Positions 1 through 7,675 of a DNA stretch of 19,671 nt are shown piece after piece (within the stretch, counting starts at the first letter, position 1; every line of letters starts with the position of its first letter). This DNA comes from JARICQ01 sp964428475. GTDB lineage: Bacteria > Bacillota > Clostridia > Tissierellales > Tissierellaceae. The notes beneath the pieces were generated by a model. It did no database searches. It saw only the letters and a program-made list of their open reading frames with translations, and was not told where the DNA came from. The stretch lies in contig CAYRYO010000032.1 of the NCBI GenBank assembly GCA_964428475.1, forward strand, positions 1 to 19,671, given 5' to 3'. Both the position numbers and the translations under genes were made by a program.

Positions 1-32
1 TCTTTTGCATCGTTGTTTATTAGTACTTTCAT
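1..32 (-). CDS. 5' end of an unidentified gene (partial)
   Basis: Reading leftward from 32 there is an ATG followed by ten open codons (MKVLINNDAK and part of one more) that leave the window. It is preceded by GGAGGG about 7 bases upstream and by a good promoter at 62-90, so a real gene start is well supported. Too little protein is visible to name it. It is divergent from the small gene at 155. Confidence 0.6.
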   Translation of the reverse strand, partial: MKVLINNDAK

Positions 33-61
33 TGTTTTTCCCTCCATTTCTATTATAAATA

Positions 62-90
62 ATTATACCACGAGGGGGTATATAATGCAA
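62..90 (-). promoter_or_regulatory. Sigma-A type promoter for the leftward partial gene
   Basis: On the minus strand TTGCAT (90 to 85) and TATAAT (67 to 62) are separated by exactly 17 bases, and TGG directly before the -10 gives an extended -10 (TGn). The predicted start near 55 leaves a short leader of about 20 bases containing the GGAGGG site of the gene starting at 32. Confidence 0.6.
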
Positions 91-154
91 TTGTTTTTTA
101 CAAGTATATTTATATCTATTTGGTAGAAGAATAATGTTGAAAGGAGTGATTAGA

Positions 155-349
155 GTGGCAAATCAAGAACAATTAATCAAAATTGCAATGAACTGTAGTC
201 AATATGAGCCTAGTGATAATTCTTTTACATCATCTACAGATATAGAAGAACCTAGTTGCGAATACTGTACACATTATACCAGCGATAAAAGATGTAATTT
301 AGATTTAATAGATAGAATACTTTCGTCCATGGCAATGGAGTTAGAATAA
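155..349 (+). CDS. Small cysteine-containing protein, 64 aa
   Basis: I do not recognise this family. The reading frame is open from an ATG at 134, but GTG at 155 is the better start because AAAGGAG (140-146) sits 8 bases before it, whereas ATG 134 has no ribosome binding site. The 64-residue product is acidic and has no signal peptide or membrane segment. Its middle holds CEYCTHYTSDKRC, that is C-x2-C-x7-C, with one more Cys near the N-terminus. This could be a small metal-binding knuckle, although a fourth ligand is not obvious. The C-terminal LDLIDRILSSMAMELE looks like an amphipathic helix. A strong terminator follows immediately, so it is probably a single-gene transcript. A real gene is likely from the start site, the composition and the terminator; function unknown. 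Confidence 0.6.
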   Translation: MANQEQLIKIAMNCSQYEPSDNSFTSSTDIEEPSCEYCTHYTSDKRCNLDLIDRILSSMAMELE

Positions 350-355
350 AAAACG

Positions 356-390
356 GCTGTCTTCTTAGTATTGAGAAGGCAGCTATTTTT
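356..390 (+). terminator. Rho-independent terminator after the small gene
   Basis: A 10-bp stem (356-365 with 374-383, one G-T pair) and an 8-base loop are followed by a T-rich tract (TATTTTT). It begins six bases after the stop codon at 349. Confidence 0.85.
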
Positions 391-430
391 ATAATAAATA
401 AAAAAAGTCATGTTTTCCTCTATGGCATTC

Positions 431-459
431 TTTTAAAGCATCTGTTTTTTTGATACAAT
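431..459 (+). promoter_or_regulatory. Possible promoter for the ABC-F gene
   Basis: TACAAT at 454-459 is a fair -10. The hexamer 17 bases upstream (TTTTAA, 431-436) is a poor -35. The preceding gene is closed by a terminator, so some promoter is needed in 391-480, and this is the best candidate I see. Confidence 0.35.
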
Positions 460-489
460 AGAGAAGAATAACATTTAGGAGGAAAAAAC

Positions 490-2400
490 ATGTTGGTTCT
501 TTCATGTAGCAATTTAAATAAATCATATGGAATCGATCCTATACTTGAAGATATTAGCTTTAATGTAGAAGATGGAGATAAGATAGGTGTAGTAGGTCTT
601 AATGGAACTGGTAAAACTACACTCTTTAATATATTAGCTGGAGAGTTGTTTAAGGATAGTGGGCATATATATATTCAAAAAGGTGTGAGAATTGGTTACT
701 TAAAACAAAATACAAATATAGAATCAGATAAAACTGTGTTTGATGAGACAATGAATATATTTGAACATTTAATAAAGATGGAAGACGACTTAAGGGATTT
801 AGAAACTAAAATGGCTAAAGAAGGAGAAAATGGTCATAGTGAATCATTGGATCTTTTGATGGAAGAATATTCAAATCTGTCTGAAGAATTTACAGAACTT
901 AATGGATATGGCTATAAGTCAGAGATAAAAGGTGTTTTAAAAGGTCTTGGATTTCAAGATGATGAACTAGAAAAACCTGTAAATGTACTAAGTGGTGGTC
1001 AAAAATCTAGATTGCTTTTGGCTAAGCTACTTCTTCAAAAGCCAGATTTACTATTCCTTGATGAGCCAACAAATCACTTAGATATAGCTTCTATAGATTG
1101 GCTTGAAAGGTTTTTAAAAGAGTATAAAGGAGCTACATTAATAATATCTCACGATAGATATTTTCTAGATAGAGTAGTGAATAGAATCTTTCATATGGAA
1201 AACTTGGGACTTAAATCTTATAACACAAATTATACAGATTTTATGTCTAGAAGAAAAACAGATTTAGAGCTCAAGGAAAAACATTTTGATAATCAGCAAA
1301 AGGAAATTAAAAGGCAAAAGGAAATTATAGAAAGATTTAAAGCTTACGGTGGTGAAAGATACAATCGCCTTGCAAGAAGCAGAGAGAAGATGCTAAATAA
1401 AATGGATTTAATCGATGCTCCACAATCTGATGACGCAAAAGCAAGGATAAAATTTGAACCAAAACTATCTTCAGGAAAAGATGTCTTAAATGTTTCACAT
1501 ATAGAAAAGTCCTTTGGAGATTTAAAACTATTAGATGATATCAGCTTTGAAATATATAAGGGAGATAGAGTAGGATTGATAGGTGCCAATGGAATTGGTA
1601 AAACTACTTTATTTAAAATCATACTTGGAGAAATGAAAAAAGACCAGGGGTGTATAGAGATTGGTCACAATGTAGTAGCAGGATACTTTGACCAAGAAAT
1701 GGAGAATTTAAATTTAAACAAGACAATAATCGATGAAATATGGGATGAAAACCCTAAGTTTGATCATTTTACTGTTAGAAAAATGCTAAGTCAGTTTATG
1801 TTTATAGGTGATGATATATTTAAGGAAATATCAGATCTTAGTGGTGGCGAAAAAGGCAGGCTTTCTCTTTTAAAGTTAATGCTATCAAAAGCTAATTTCC
1901 TACTTATGGATGAGCCTACAAATCATCTTGATATAGATTCAAAAGAAGTGTTAGAAGATGCACTTATCGACTATTCAGGAACGGTATTTGTAATATCTCA
2001 TGATAGATACTTTTTAAACCGGGTAACGGATAATATTCTTGAACTAACAGAAGATGGAATCACGAAATTCCTTGGAAATTATGACTATTATTTAGAAAAG
2101 AAAAATGAACTTTTATACAATGACGAAGATGAATATACTAAAACAAAAACACAGATAAAACTTGAAAAGAAAAAAGAAAAAGAAATACTAGTGAATGAAA
2201 GGAAAAAAAGAAAAGAAATAAATGCTTTAGAAGAATCAATCAAAGAATGTGAAGATAATATAGAAAATATAGATTTAAAGCTTTCAAGTCCAGATATATA
2301 TGAAGATCATGAAAATGTAATGAATTTATCCCAACAAAGAGAAATTCTCCAATCTTCATTAGATGATCTTTATGAAGATTGGATTTCTTTAACTGAATAA
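490..2400 (+). CDS. ABC-F family ATPase, YdiF-like translation factor
   Basis: A soluble twin-ATPase ABC protein of the ABC-F class, which acts at the ribosomal E site rather than in a membrane transporter. Domain 1 has Walker A GLNGTGKT (36-43), signature LSGGQ (167-171) and Walker B LLFLDEPTNHLD (DEPTNHLD 191-198). A charged linker at about 245-320 corresponds to the P-site tRNA interaction motif. Domain 2 has GANGIGKT (365-372), LSGGE (450-454) and DEPTNHLD (474-481). Residues from about 545 to 636 are a lysine/glutamate-rich probable coiled coil. There are no transmembrane segments. The 636-residue length and C-terminal extension fit the YdiF/Uup type, and so does its place convergent with the tsaEB-rimI-tsaD block (ydiBCDE-ydiF in B. 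subtilis). AGGAGG lies 6 bases before the ATG. Whether it protects against an antibiotic or rescues stalled ribosomes cannot be read from sequence. Confidence 0.93.
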   Translation: MLVLSCSNLNKSYGIDPILEDISFNVEDGDKIGVVGLNGTGKTTLFNILAGELFKDSGHIYIQKGVRIGYLKQNTNIESDKTVFDETMNIFEHLIKMEDDLRDLETKMAKEGENGHSESLDLLMEEYSNLSEEFTELNGYGYKSEIKGVLKGLGFQDDELEKPVNVLSGGQKSRLLLAKLLLQKPDLLFLDEPTNHLDIASIDWLERFLKEYKGATLIISHDRYFLDRVVNRIFHMENLGLKSYNTNYTDFMSRRKTDLELKEKHFDNQQKEIKRQKEIIERFKAYGGERYNRLARSREKMLNKMDLIDAPQSDDAKARIKFEPKLSSGKDVLNVSHIEKSFGDLKLLDDISFEIYKGDRVGLIGANGIGKTTLFKIILGEMKKDQGCIEIGHNVVAGYFDQEMENLNLNKTIIDEIWDENPKFDHFTVRKMLSQFMFIGDDIFKEISDLSGGEKGRLSLLKLMLSKANFLLMDEPTNHLDIDSKEVLEDALIDYSGTVFVISHDRYFLNRVTDNILELTEDGITKFLGNYDYYLEKKNELLYNDEDEYTKTKTQIKLEKKKEKEILVNERKKRKEINALEESIKECEDNIENIDLKLSSPDIYEDHENVMNLSQQREILQSSLDDLYEDWISLTE

Positions 2401-2411
2401 TAACCCACAAG

Positions 2412-2550
2412 TATTCCACAAGTTATGAACAATACCCACAGAGTTATCCACAGCCGCAAGCTTGTATTACTGAGCCTTTTATATTTTTTCCACATTGTCC
2501 ACATAGAATATCATTAAATATAGTTTTATTTGTAAACAATGTGTGGAATA
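2412..2550. promoter_or_regulatory. DnaA-box cluster between the ABC-F gene and tsaD
   Basis: The convergent gap 2401-2562 holds one exact DnaA box TTATCCACA (2444-2452), two single-mismatch boxes lying directly end to end (TTTTCCACA 2486-2494 and TTGTCCACA 2495-2503), and weaker copies at 2412-2420, 2432-2440 and, inverted, 2542-2550. A further exact box is inside tsaD at 2816-2824. No U-tract terminator is visible for either convergent gene. GTATTCCACA (2411-2420) and its inverse at 2542-2551 bracket the region. A DnaA-binding role is inferred from the motif density. Confidence 0.55.
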
Positions 2551-2562
2551 CTTTGTAGGAAT

Positions 2563-3570
2563 TTATTGTTTTAATGATAAATTTGGCATAACACCCAAAT
2601 ATAAATCAGATTTATTACCCGCTTGATAGTTGAAATATGCAGCAGAACCTATCATTGCAGCATTATCTGTGCATAAGGTCCTTGATGGATAAAAGATATC
2701 AACATCTTCTTCTATTCCTCTTTTCTCCATCATATTACGAAGGCCACTATTTGCAGCAACTCCACCTGCTATTACTATTTTATCTGACTTCTTTTCCTTT
2801 GCAAGTCTAAAAGACTTATCCACAAGTACATCCAAAACAGCCTGTTGAAAACTTGCTGCAACATCTTCTACTATTATTTCTTTATCTTTCTGTTTGTTTT
2901 GATTTATATAATTTAGTACCGCTGTTTTAAGTCCGCTAAAGGAAAAGTCATATGAATCCTTTTCTAACATCACTCTTGGAAAATCTATAGCATCTTTGTT
3001 GCCTATCTTTGAAAGTTTGTCTATTAAAGGTCCCCCTGGATATTCTAGTCCGAGAGATCTTGCAACCTTATCAAAGGCCTCTCCAGCCGCGTCATCTCTA
3101 GTTCTACCTATTAGTTCATAGTCTGTATATCCATTTACCTGTACAAGATATGTATGTCCTCCAGAGACTATTAGACAAGTAAATGGTGGTTTAAGATCAG
3201 GATGTTCAATATAGTTTGCACATACATGTCCTTCTATATGATTTACTCCCACTATAGGCTTGTCTAGTCCATACGCTATAGCTTTGGCTGTAGATATCCC
3301 TATTAAGAGTGCGCCTACAAGACCAGGTCCTCTAGTAACTCCTACTAAGTCTATATCTTTAAAACCAACCTTTGCTTTGTCTAGGGCTTCTTGAACTATA
3401 TTATTTATACTTTCAATATGTTTTCTCGATGCTACTTCTGGTACTACTCCTCCAAATTTTTTATGAATCTCTATTTGAGAAGATATTATATTTGATAATA
3501 CTTGCCTACCATCTTTTAATACAGCACACGATGTCTCATCACATGAAGTTTCTATTGCTAATGTCAACAT
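2563..3570 (-). CDS. tsaD: tRNA t6A threonylcarbamoyltransferase TsaD
   Basis: This is the catalytic subunit of the complex that transfers threonylcarbamoyl from threonylcarbamoyl-AMP to A37 of ANN-decoding tRNAs. The 335-residue length is normal for the family (older names Gcp, YgjD, YdiE). The metal ligands are visible as H111 and H115 in NHIEGH, with D302 in the C-terminal TDNAA segment; the ASKHA-fold glycine loops VSGGHT (about 135-140) and AGGVAAN (about 268-274) are intact. It is the last gene of the tsaE-tsaB-rimI-tsaD operon and starts 4 bases after the rimI stop, with GAGAGTGA overlapping that stop as its ribosome binding site. An exact DnaA box occurs within its 3' third (2816-2824). 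Confidence 0.96.
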   Translation of the reverse strand: MLTLAIETSCDETSCAVLKDGRQVLSNIISSQIEIHKKFGGVVPEVASRKHIESINNIVQEALDKAKVGFKDIDLVGVTRGPGLVGALLIGISTAKAIAYGLDKPIVGVNHIEGHVCANYIEHPDLKPPFTCLIVSGGHTYLVQVNGYTDYELIGRTRDDAAGEAFDKVARSLGLEYPGGPLIDKLSKIGNKDAIDFPRVMLEKDSYDFSFSGLKTAVLNYINQNKQKDKEIIVEDVAASFQQAVLDVLVDKSFRLAKEKKSDKIVIAGGVAANSGLRNMMEKRGIEEDVDIFYPSRTLCTDNAAMIGSAAYFNYQAGNKSDLYLGVMPNLSLKQ

Positions 3571-3574
3571 ATAA

Positions 3575-4030
3575 TCACTCTCTACTTTCTAATTTTTTCC
3601 ACATAAGTATTGCGTCTTTTCCTACATCTTGATAATAATTTGGTCTTCTACCGTTTTCTATAAATCCGTAACTCTTATAAAGTTCTTTTGCAGGTTCATT
3701 GTCTTCTCTGACCTCTAAAGTCATTCCCATTATTTCATATTTTCTACACAAACTTATAAGCTCTTCTAAGAGTCTTTTTCCTACTCCAAGTCTTCTATAT
3801 TCTTTATCTACTGCAATATTTGTAATATGTCCTTCATCCAATATTAGCCATATCCCACCATATCCAACTACTAGTCCATCCACTTCTGCAACAGAATATT
3901 TTGCAAGTTGGTTTTTAGTGACTTCCAAGAAAAGAGAATTCTTAGACCAAGGTGTAGTAAAACAAGAATTCTCTATTTCTACAATCCTATCTAAATCACT
4001 CTCTTGCATTTTCCTTACAATTATTTTCAT
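3575..4030 (-). CDS. rimI: Ribosomal protein S18 alanine N-acetyltransferase RimI-type (GNAT)
   Basis: A 151-residue single-domain GNAT acetyltransferase. The acetyl-CoA pyrophosphate loop is seen as RRLGVGKRLLEELI (about 79-92), preceded by the usual ITNIAVDKEYR strand and followed by GMTLEVREDNEPAKELYKS, a typical RimI segment. RimI acetylates the N-terminal alanine of ribosomal protein S18 in E. coli. The family assignment rests on the motifs and on its place between tsaB and tsaD, the same as ydiD in B. subtilis. Its ribosome binding site AAAAAGGAG overlaps the end of tsaB, and the gap is only 7 bases, so translation is probably coupled. The substrate in this organism is inferred. Confidence 0.9.
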   Translation of the reverse strand: MKIIVRKMQESDLDRIVEIENSCFTTPWSKNSLFLEVTKNQLAKYSVAEVDGLVVGYGGIWLILDEGHITNIAVDKEYRRLGVGKRLLEELISLCRKYEIMGMTLEVREDNEPAKELYKSYGFIENGRRPNYYQDVGKDAILMWKKLESRE

Positions 4031-4037
4031 ATATATA

Positions 4038-4733
4038 TTACTCCTTTTTCATAAGCTCTCTTTCAGCTTGAGATTTCCTAAGATAATCTGGTACTATTGT
4101 GTAGTAATCATCTCTATACCCCGCGTTATACTTGTTTAAGGCAAGCTCTCCTATACTTGTAGCCTTGCAATAATTTTGTCCTATAGTTGCAAAGTATACC
4201 TTTTCTTTTAATACTTGACTAATCCTTTCTCTATAAAGAGTAGCCCCATCACCGCTTACTACTATATTATTATAATTTTTATCTAGTTTTTCTAGTAATT
4301 CATCTATTTCAACTGCATCTGCTTCCACTATGGTTTTAAGTTGTCCATGATTCCAAGAGTATATTCCAGTATAGACCCTGTTTCTTCTGGCATCTATCAT
4401 TGGAACTACTATTTCATTGTGGGGAAGATTAAAAGCTAAACCTTCAAGTGTAGACACTCCTATTATAGGCTTGTCAAACATATGTGAGAAGGCCTTTACA
4501 GTTGCCACTCCTATCCTAAGCCCTGTAAATGAACCTGGTCCTATAGCTACTCCATATAAATCTATATCATTTATCTTTAAGTTTAAACCCTGCAGAATTT
4601 CATCTATCATAGGCACAAGGCTTTCTGAATGGCTCATCTCTTGACTTAGAGAAAATTCTCCAAGTACCCTAGTCTCATCCATTACTGCACAACTCGCCAT
4701 CATTGTTGATGTATCTAGTGATAATATTTTCAA
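4038..4733 (-). CDS. tsaB: t6A threonylcarbamoyladenosine biosynthesis protein TsaB
   Basis: TsaB is the non-catalytic ASKHA-fold partner of TsaD and TsaE in t6A37 synthesis. The N-terminus MKILSLDTSTMMASCAV and GVAIGPGSFTGLRIGVATVKA (about 64-83) are highly characteristic. The 231-residue length is typical. It lacks the HxxxH metal site of its paralogue TsaD, as expected. The start is a TTG (4733-4731) whose last bases overlap the TGA stop of tsaE (TTGA overlap). GAGGAG lies about 11 bases upstream. The overlap suggests translational coupling, which would keep TsaE and TsaB in proportion. Confidence 0.95.
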   Translation of the reverse strand: MKILSLDTSTMMASCAVMDETRVLGEFSLSQEMSHSESLVPMIDEILQGLNLKINDIDLYGVAIGPGSFTGLRIGVATVKAFSHMFDKPIIGVSTLEGLAFNLPHNEIVVPMIDARRNRVYTGIYSWNHGQLKTIVEADAVEIDELLEKLDKNYNNIVVSGDGATLYRERISQVLKEKVYFATIGQNYCKATSIGELALNKYNAGYRDDYYTIVPDYLRKSQAERELMKKE

Positions 4734-5188
4734 TTTATATCCAACTCCTCTAATATCTCTTTATATCTATCGCCATAAATTGTAATTTTAATTCTTCTCT
4801 CATCTATATTATTTGTATTTTCTATATCTACTACTATTTTTTCCTCTGGAAGAAATGATTCTATTTTATTTGCCCACTCGATTATTGATACACCTTTACC
4901 GTAGAAATATTCATCAAATCCTAAGTCATATAACTCTTCTGTATTTTCAAGTCTATAGACATCAAAGTGATATACTGGACATCTTCCATCGTATTCATTT
5001 ATAAGGGAAAATGTAGGACTAGTTATATAATCCTCTACTCCAAGCCCTATGCCTATCGATTTAGTGATAGTAGTCTTTCCAGCTCCTAATTGCCCATTAA
5101 GGCAGACCACGTCTCCAGGCTTCAATAGGCTACCAAGTTTTATCCCAAATTCTCTTGTCTCTTCTAGTCCATTTAATATTATTTCCAA
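4730..5188 (-). CDS. tsaE: t6A biosynthesis ATPase TsaE
   Basis: P-loop ATPase of the TsaBDE complex, 152 residues from my chosen start. Walker A is GQLGAGKTT (32-40), followed by TSPTFSLINEY and HFDVYRL, both hallmarks of the family, and IIEW at about 102-105. The frame is open up to a TTG at 5248, but that codon is part of the -35 box of the operon promoter (5220-5248), so it lies upstream of the likely transcript start and cannot be the initiator. TTG at 5188, with AAAGG about 9 bases before it, gives an N-terminus (MEIILNGLEETREFG) that matches the family; TTG 5197 is an alternative three codons earlier. It is the first gene of the operon; an upstream thiL (ydiA) as in B. subtilis is absent. 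Confidence 0.9.
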   Translation of the reverse strand: MEIILNGLEETREFGIKLGSLLKPGDVVCLNGQLGAGKTTITKSIGIGLGVEDYITSPTFSLINEYDGRCPVYHFDVYRLENTEELYDLGFDEYFYGKGVSIIEWANKIESFLPEEKIVVDIENTNNIDERRIKITIYGDRYKEILEELDIN

Positions 5189-5219
5189 AACCCTCAACCT
5201 TTCATTATCTTTATAGATT

Positions 5220-5248
5220 ATTATAACACTAAGGAAAAAAGTAAACAA
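5220..5248 (-). promoter_or_regulatory. Promoter of the tsaE-tsaB-rimI-tsaD operon
   Basis: On the minus strand TTGTTT (5248-5243), a 17-base spacer ending in TGT (extended -10), and TATAAT (5225-5220). The predicted transcript start near 5213 leaves about 25 bases of leader before TTG 5188. This settles the choice of the tsaE start codon. Confidence 0.7.
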
Positions 5249-5297
5249 TATTTAGGGATAAATAAATGCTAGTGAAGTAAACAAGGTATTTTTCTAC

Positions 5298-5326
5298 TTG
5301 ATATTCCCATCCATTAAAGATAAAAT
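5298..5326 (+). promoter_or_regulatory. Promoter of recQ
   Basis: TTGATA (5298-5303), a 17-base spacer, TAAAAT (5321-5326). The transcript would start around 5332-5334, which places the GGAGGTGG ribosome binding site (5333-5340) at or next to the 5' end of the mRNA. It is divergent from the tsaE promoter, with about 50 bases between the two -35 boxes. Confidence 0.5.
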
Positions 5327-5344
5327 TGTCTTGGAGGTGGTTTT

Positions 5345-7507
5345 TTGGATACTTTGCAGGCTCTTAGTACATATTTTGGTTATGATAAGTTTAAAGAAGG
5401 TCAAGAAGTAATAATTAATGGGGTTTTAAATAGTAAGGATGTACTTGGTATAATGCCTACTGGTGGTGGTAAATCTCTTTGTTATCAGCTTCCTGCTGTA
5501 TTACTCCCTGGCCTTACTATAGTTATTTCACCTCTAATATCTCTAATGAAGGATCAAGTAGACGCACTCGATGAAATAGGAATACATTCTACATTTTTAA
5601 ATAGCACACTAGATGATATGGAGTTTAATCGTAGATTAAAGGAAATAAGAGACAATAAATATAAGATAGTATATGTTGCACCTGAGCGTTTAAATACATT
5701 TTCATTTATAAATTTAGTAAGGGATATTGATATTTCAATGCTAGCAATAGATGAAGCCCATTGTATTAGTCAGTGGGGACATGACTTTAGACCATCTTAT
5801 ACAGAAATTCCAAGGTTTATCGCTTCTCTTCCTAATCGTCCTGTAGTTTCAGCATATACTGCAACTGCTACAGTAGAAGTTGTCAACGAAATAAAAAAAT
5901 TACTAGAACTAAGAAATCCAATAGAATCTATTATAGGATTTGATAGACCAAACTTATTTTATGCAGTAGTTAAGGTGAGTGACAAATTCTCCTATGTAGA
6001 GAAATATATAAAAGATAACTTTCCTGATGGAACAGGTATTATATACTGTGCTACTAGAAAGGCAGTTGAGGGTTTAGCTGAAAAACTTCAATCAAATGGC
6101 TTTAGTGCAGCCTCTTATCACGGGGGTATGAATTCTCAAACAAGAGAAAAACATCAAGAGGATTTTATATATAATAGGGTCCAGATAATAGTAGCTACAA
6201 ATGCATTTGGAATGGGTATAGACAAACCCGATGTAAGATTTGTCATTCACTACAATATGCCTCAAAATATGGAAGCATATTATCAAGAGGCTGGACGTGC
6301 AGGTAGAGATGGTGAATTAAGCCACTGTATACTTCTGTATTCTCCTTCAGATATAGTAAAGCAAAAACTACTTATACAAAATAATTATATGTCAGAAAAA
6401 AGAGAGACACTACTCTATGAAAATCTACAGTATCTAATTGATTATTGTCATACTAATAATTGCTTGAGACGTGGTATACTGGAATACTTTGGTGAAACTG
6501 TTTCATTTGAGAAATGTAACAACTGTGGGAACTGTTTAGATGAATCTGAAATGATAGATATCACAATTGATGCTCAAAAGATACTATCATGTATATATAG
6601 AGTTGATCAAAGATATGGACTTACTATGGTAACTGGAGTTCTCCGTGGATCTAGAAATAAAAAAATACTAGAATTCAACTTGGATAAAGTGTCTACTTAT
6701 GGAATAATGAAAGAACACAGTGTAGATAGCTTAAGGGAAATAATAATGACTCTAGTAGCAAAGGGATATATCTATATCACTGCAGATAAATATCCAGTGC
6801 TCAAGCTTACAGCTAGTGCTGGAGAAGTGTTAAAAGGTGATGTAAAAGTTTTTCACAAAAAACATTTACTTGAGATTAAAAGATCTAAGAAAAAGGCTAT
6901 GTCGACTGAAAAGATGCTCGAAAACTTTGATGATGACTTATTTGAAAAGCTAAGAGAACTTAGATACAATTTATCCCAGGAAAAAGGATTAGCACCATTT
7001 ATGATATTTCACGATTCAACCCTTAGAGAAATGGCTTCATATTTCCCCAAAGACAAGACAAGCATGCTATTGATTAAAGGTGTAGGAGCCAAGAAATTTG
7101 AAAGCTACGGAGAAGAATTTTTACAAGTAATAGAAGAATATTCAAAGAAAAATAATATTTCTTCTACTCTTATGGAGAAAAAAGAAATTGTAAGAGAAGA
7201 CTTACAGGATAGATACAATGAAACTTATAATTGTTATCTTGAAGGGCTGTCTTTGATTGAAATAGCTAAGAAAAGAAACTTTACAGAAAGTACTATTGCA
7301 GAGCATTTAAGCAGATGTGAAAGAGATGGTAAGTCTGTAGATTGGGATCGATTTATTAACCCAGAAAAAGAAAGCAATATCTTAGAAGTTATAAATAGAA
7401 TAGGCCTTGAGAAATTAAAACCTATTAAAGAAGCTCTTTCAGATGATTTTACTTATACTGATATAAAACTCGTAATATCTAAAAATGGGCTTAGAAATGA
7501 TATATAA
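5345..7507 (+). CDS. recQ: ATP-dependent 3'-5' DNA helicase RecQ
   Basis: A full RecQ helicase of 720 residues, for recombination and stalled-fork repair. Walker A TGGGKS (39-44), DEAH box (136-139) followed by the aromatic-rich loop CISQWGHDFRPSY, the helicase C motif YYQEAGRAGRDG (312-323), and the RecQ zinc site C373, C391, C394 and C397. The winged-helix RQC region follows to about 520, an HRDC domain spans about 530-605 (LRYNLSQEKGLAPFMIFHDS... LLIKGVGAKKFESYG), and a C-terminal helix-turn-helix module covers about 635-715 (LSLIEIAKKRNFTESTIAEHLSRC), as in many Firmicute RecQ proteins (HTH_40 type). The start is TTG with GGAGGTGG a few bases upstream. It is monocistronic, with its own promoter and terminator. 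Confidence 0.96.
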   Translation: MDTLQALSTYFGYDKFKEGQEVIINGVLNSKDVLGIMPTGGGKSLCYQLPAVLLPGLTIVISPLISLMKDQVDALDEIGIHSTFLNSTLDDMEFNRRLKEIRDNKYKIVYVAPERLNTFSFINLVRDIDISMLAIDEAHCISQWGHDFRPSYTEIPRFIASLPNRPVVSAYTATATVEVVNEIKKLLELRNPIESIIGFDRPNLFYAVVKVSDKFSYVEKYIKDNFPDGTGIIYCATRKAVEGLAEKLQSNGFSAASYHGGMNSQTREKHQEDFIYNRVQIIVATNAFGMGIDKPDVRFVIHYNMPQNMEAYYQEAGRAGRDGELSHCILLYSPSDIVKQKLLIQNNYMSEKRETLLYENLQYLIDYCHTNNCLRRGILEYFGETVSFEKCNNCGNCLDESEMIDITIDAQKILSCIYRVDQRYGLTMVTGVLRGSRNKKILEFNLDKVSTYGIMKEHSVDSLREIIMTLVAKGYIYITADKYPVLKLTASAGEVLKGDVKVFHKKHLLEIKRSKKKAMSTEKMLENFDDDLFEKLRELRYNLSQEKGLAPFMIFHDSTLREMASYFPKDKTSMLLIKGVGAKKFESYGEEFLQVIEEYSKKNNISSTLMEKKEIVREDLQDRYNETYNCYLEGLSLIEIAKKRNFTESTIAEHLSRCERDGKSVDWDRFINPEKESNILEVINRIGLEKLKPIKEALSDDFTYTDIKLVISKNGLRNDI

Positions 7508-7550
7508 AAATATACAAGTTTTCTATTAAATAATTAATGAAAGTTTTAAA

Positions 7551-7600
7551 GCCTATAATATTTCTGAAACATTCAGAGATTATAGGCCTTTTCGTTTTAT
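7551..7600 (+). terminator. Terminator after recQ
   Basis: GCCTATAAT (7551-7559) pairs with ATTATAGGC (7579-7587). An inner stem CTGAA/TTCAG closes a 3-base loop, and the sequence continues CTTTTCGTTTT on the plus strand. Confidence 0.8.
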
Positions 7601-7622
7601 CAATTCAATTAGTATATCTTAT

Positions 7623-7659
7623 AAAAAAATAGACAAGATGAGTTTTCCATCTTATCTAT
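7623..7659 (-). terminator. Terminator after ribU
   Basis: In ribU orientation a 12-bp stem (ATAGATAAGATG with CATCTTGTCTAT, one G-T pair) and a 7-base loop run into a tract of T residues (7628 to 7623). It lies 16 bases downstream of the ribU stop. Confidence 0.85.
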
Positions 7660-7675
7660 TACAAAATTTAAATAT

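Noticed and set aside
134..154. ATG at 134 as the start of the small cysteine-containing protein
   Set aside because: No ribosome binding site precedes it, whereas AAAGGAG is well placed for GTG 155.
2401..2562. A replication origin at the first DnaA-box cluster
   Set aside because: dnaA, dnaN, rpmH and other origin markers are absent, and the flanking genes are the conserved tsaD/ABC-F pair; a DnaA titration or regulatory site fits better.
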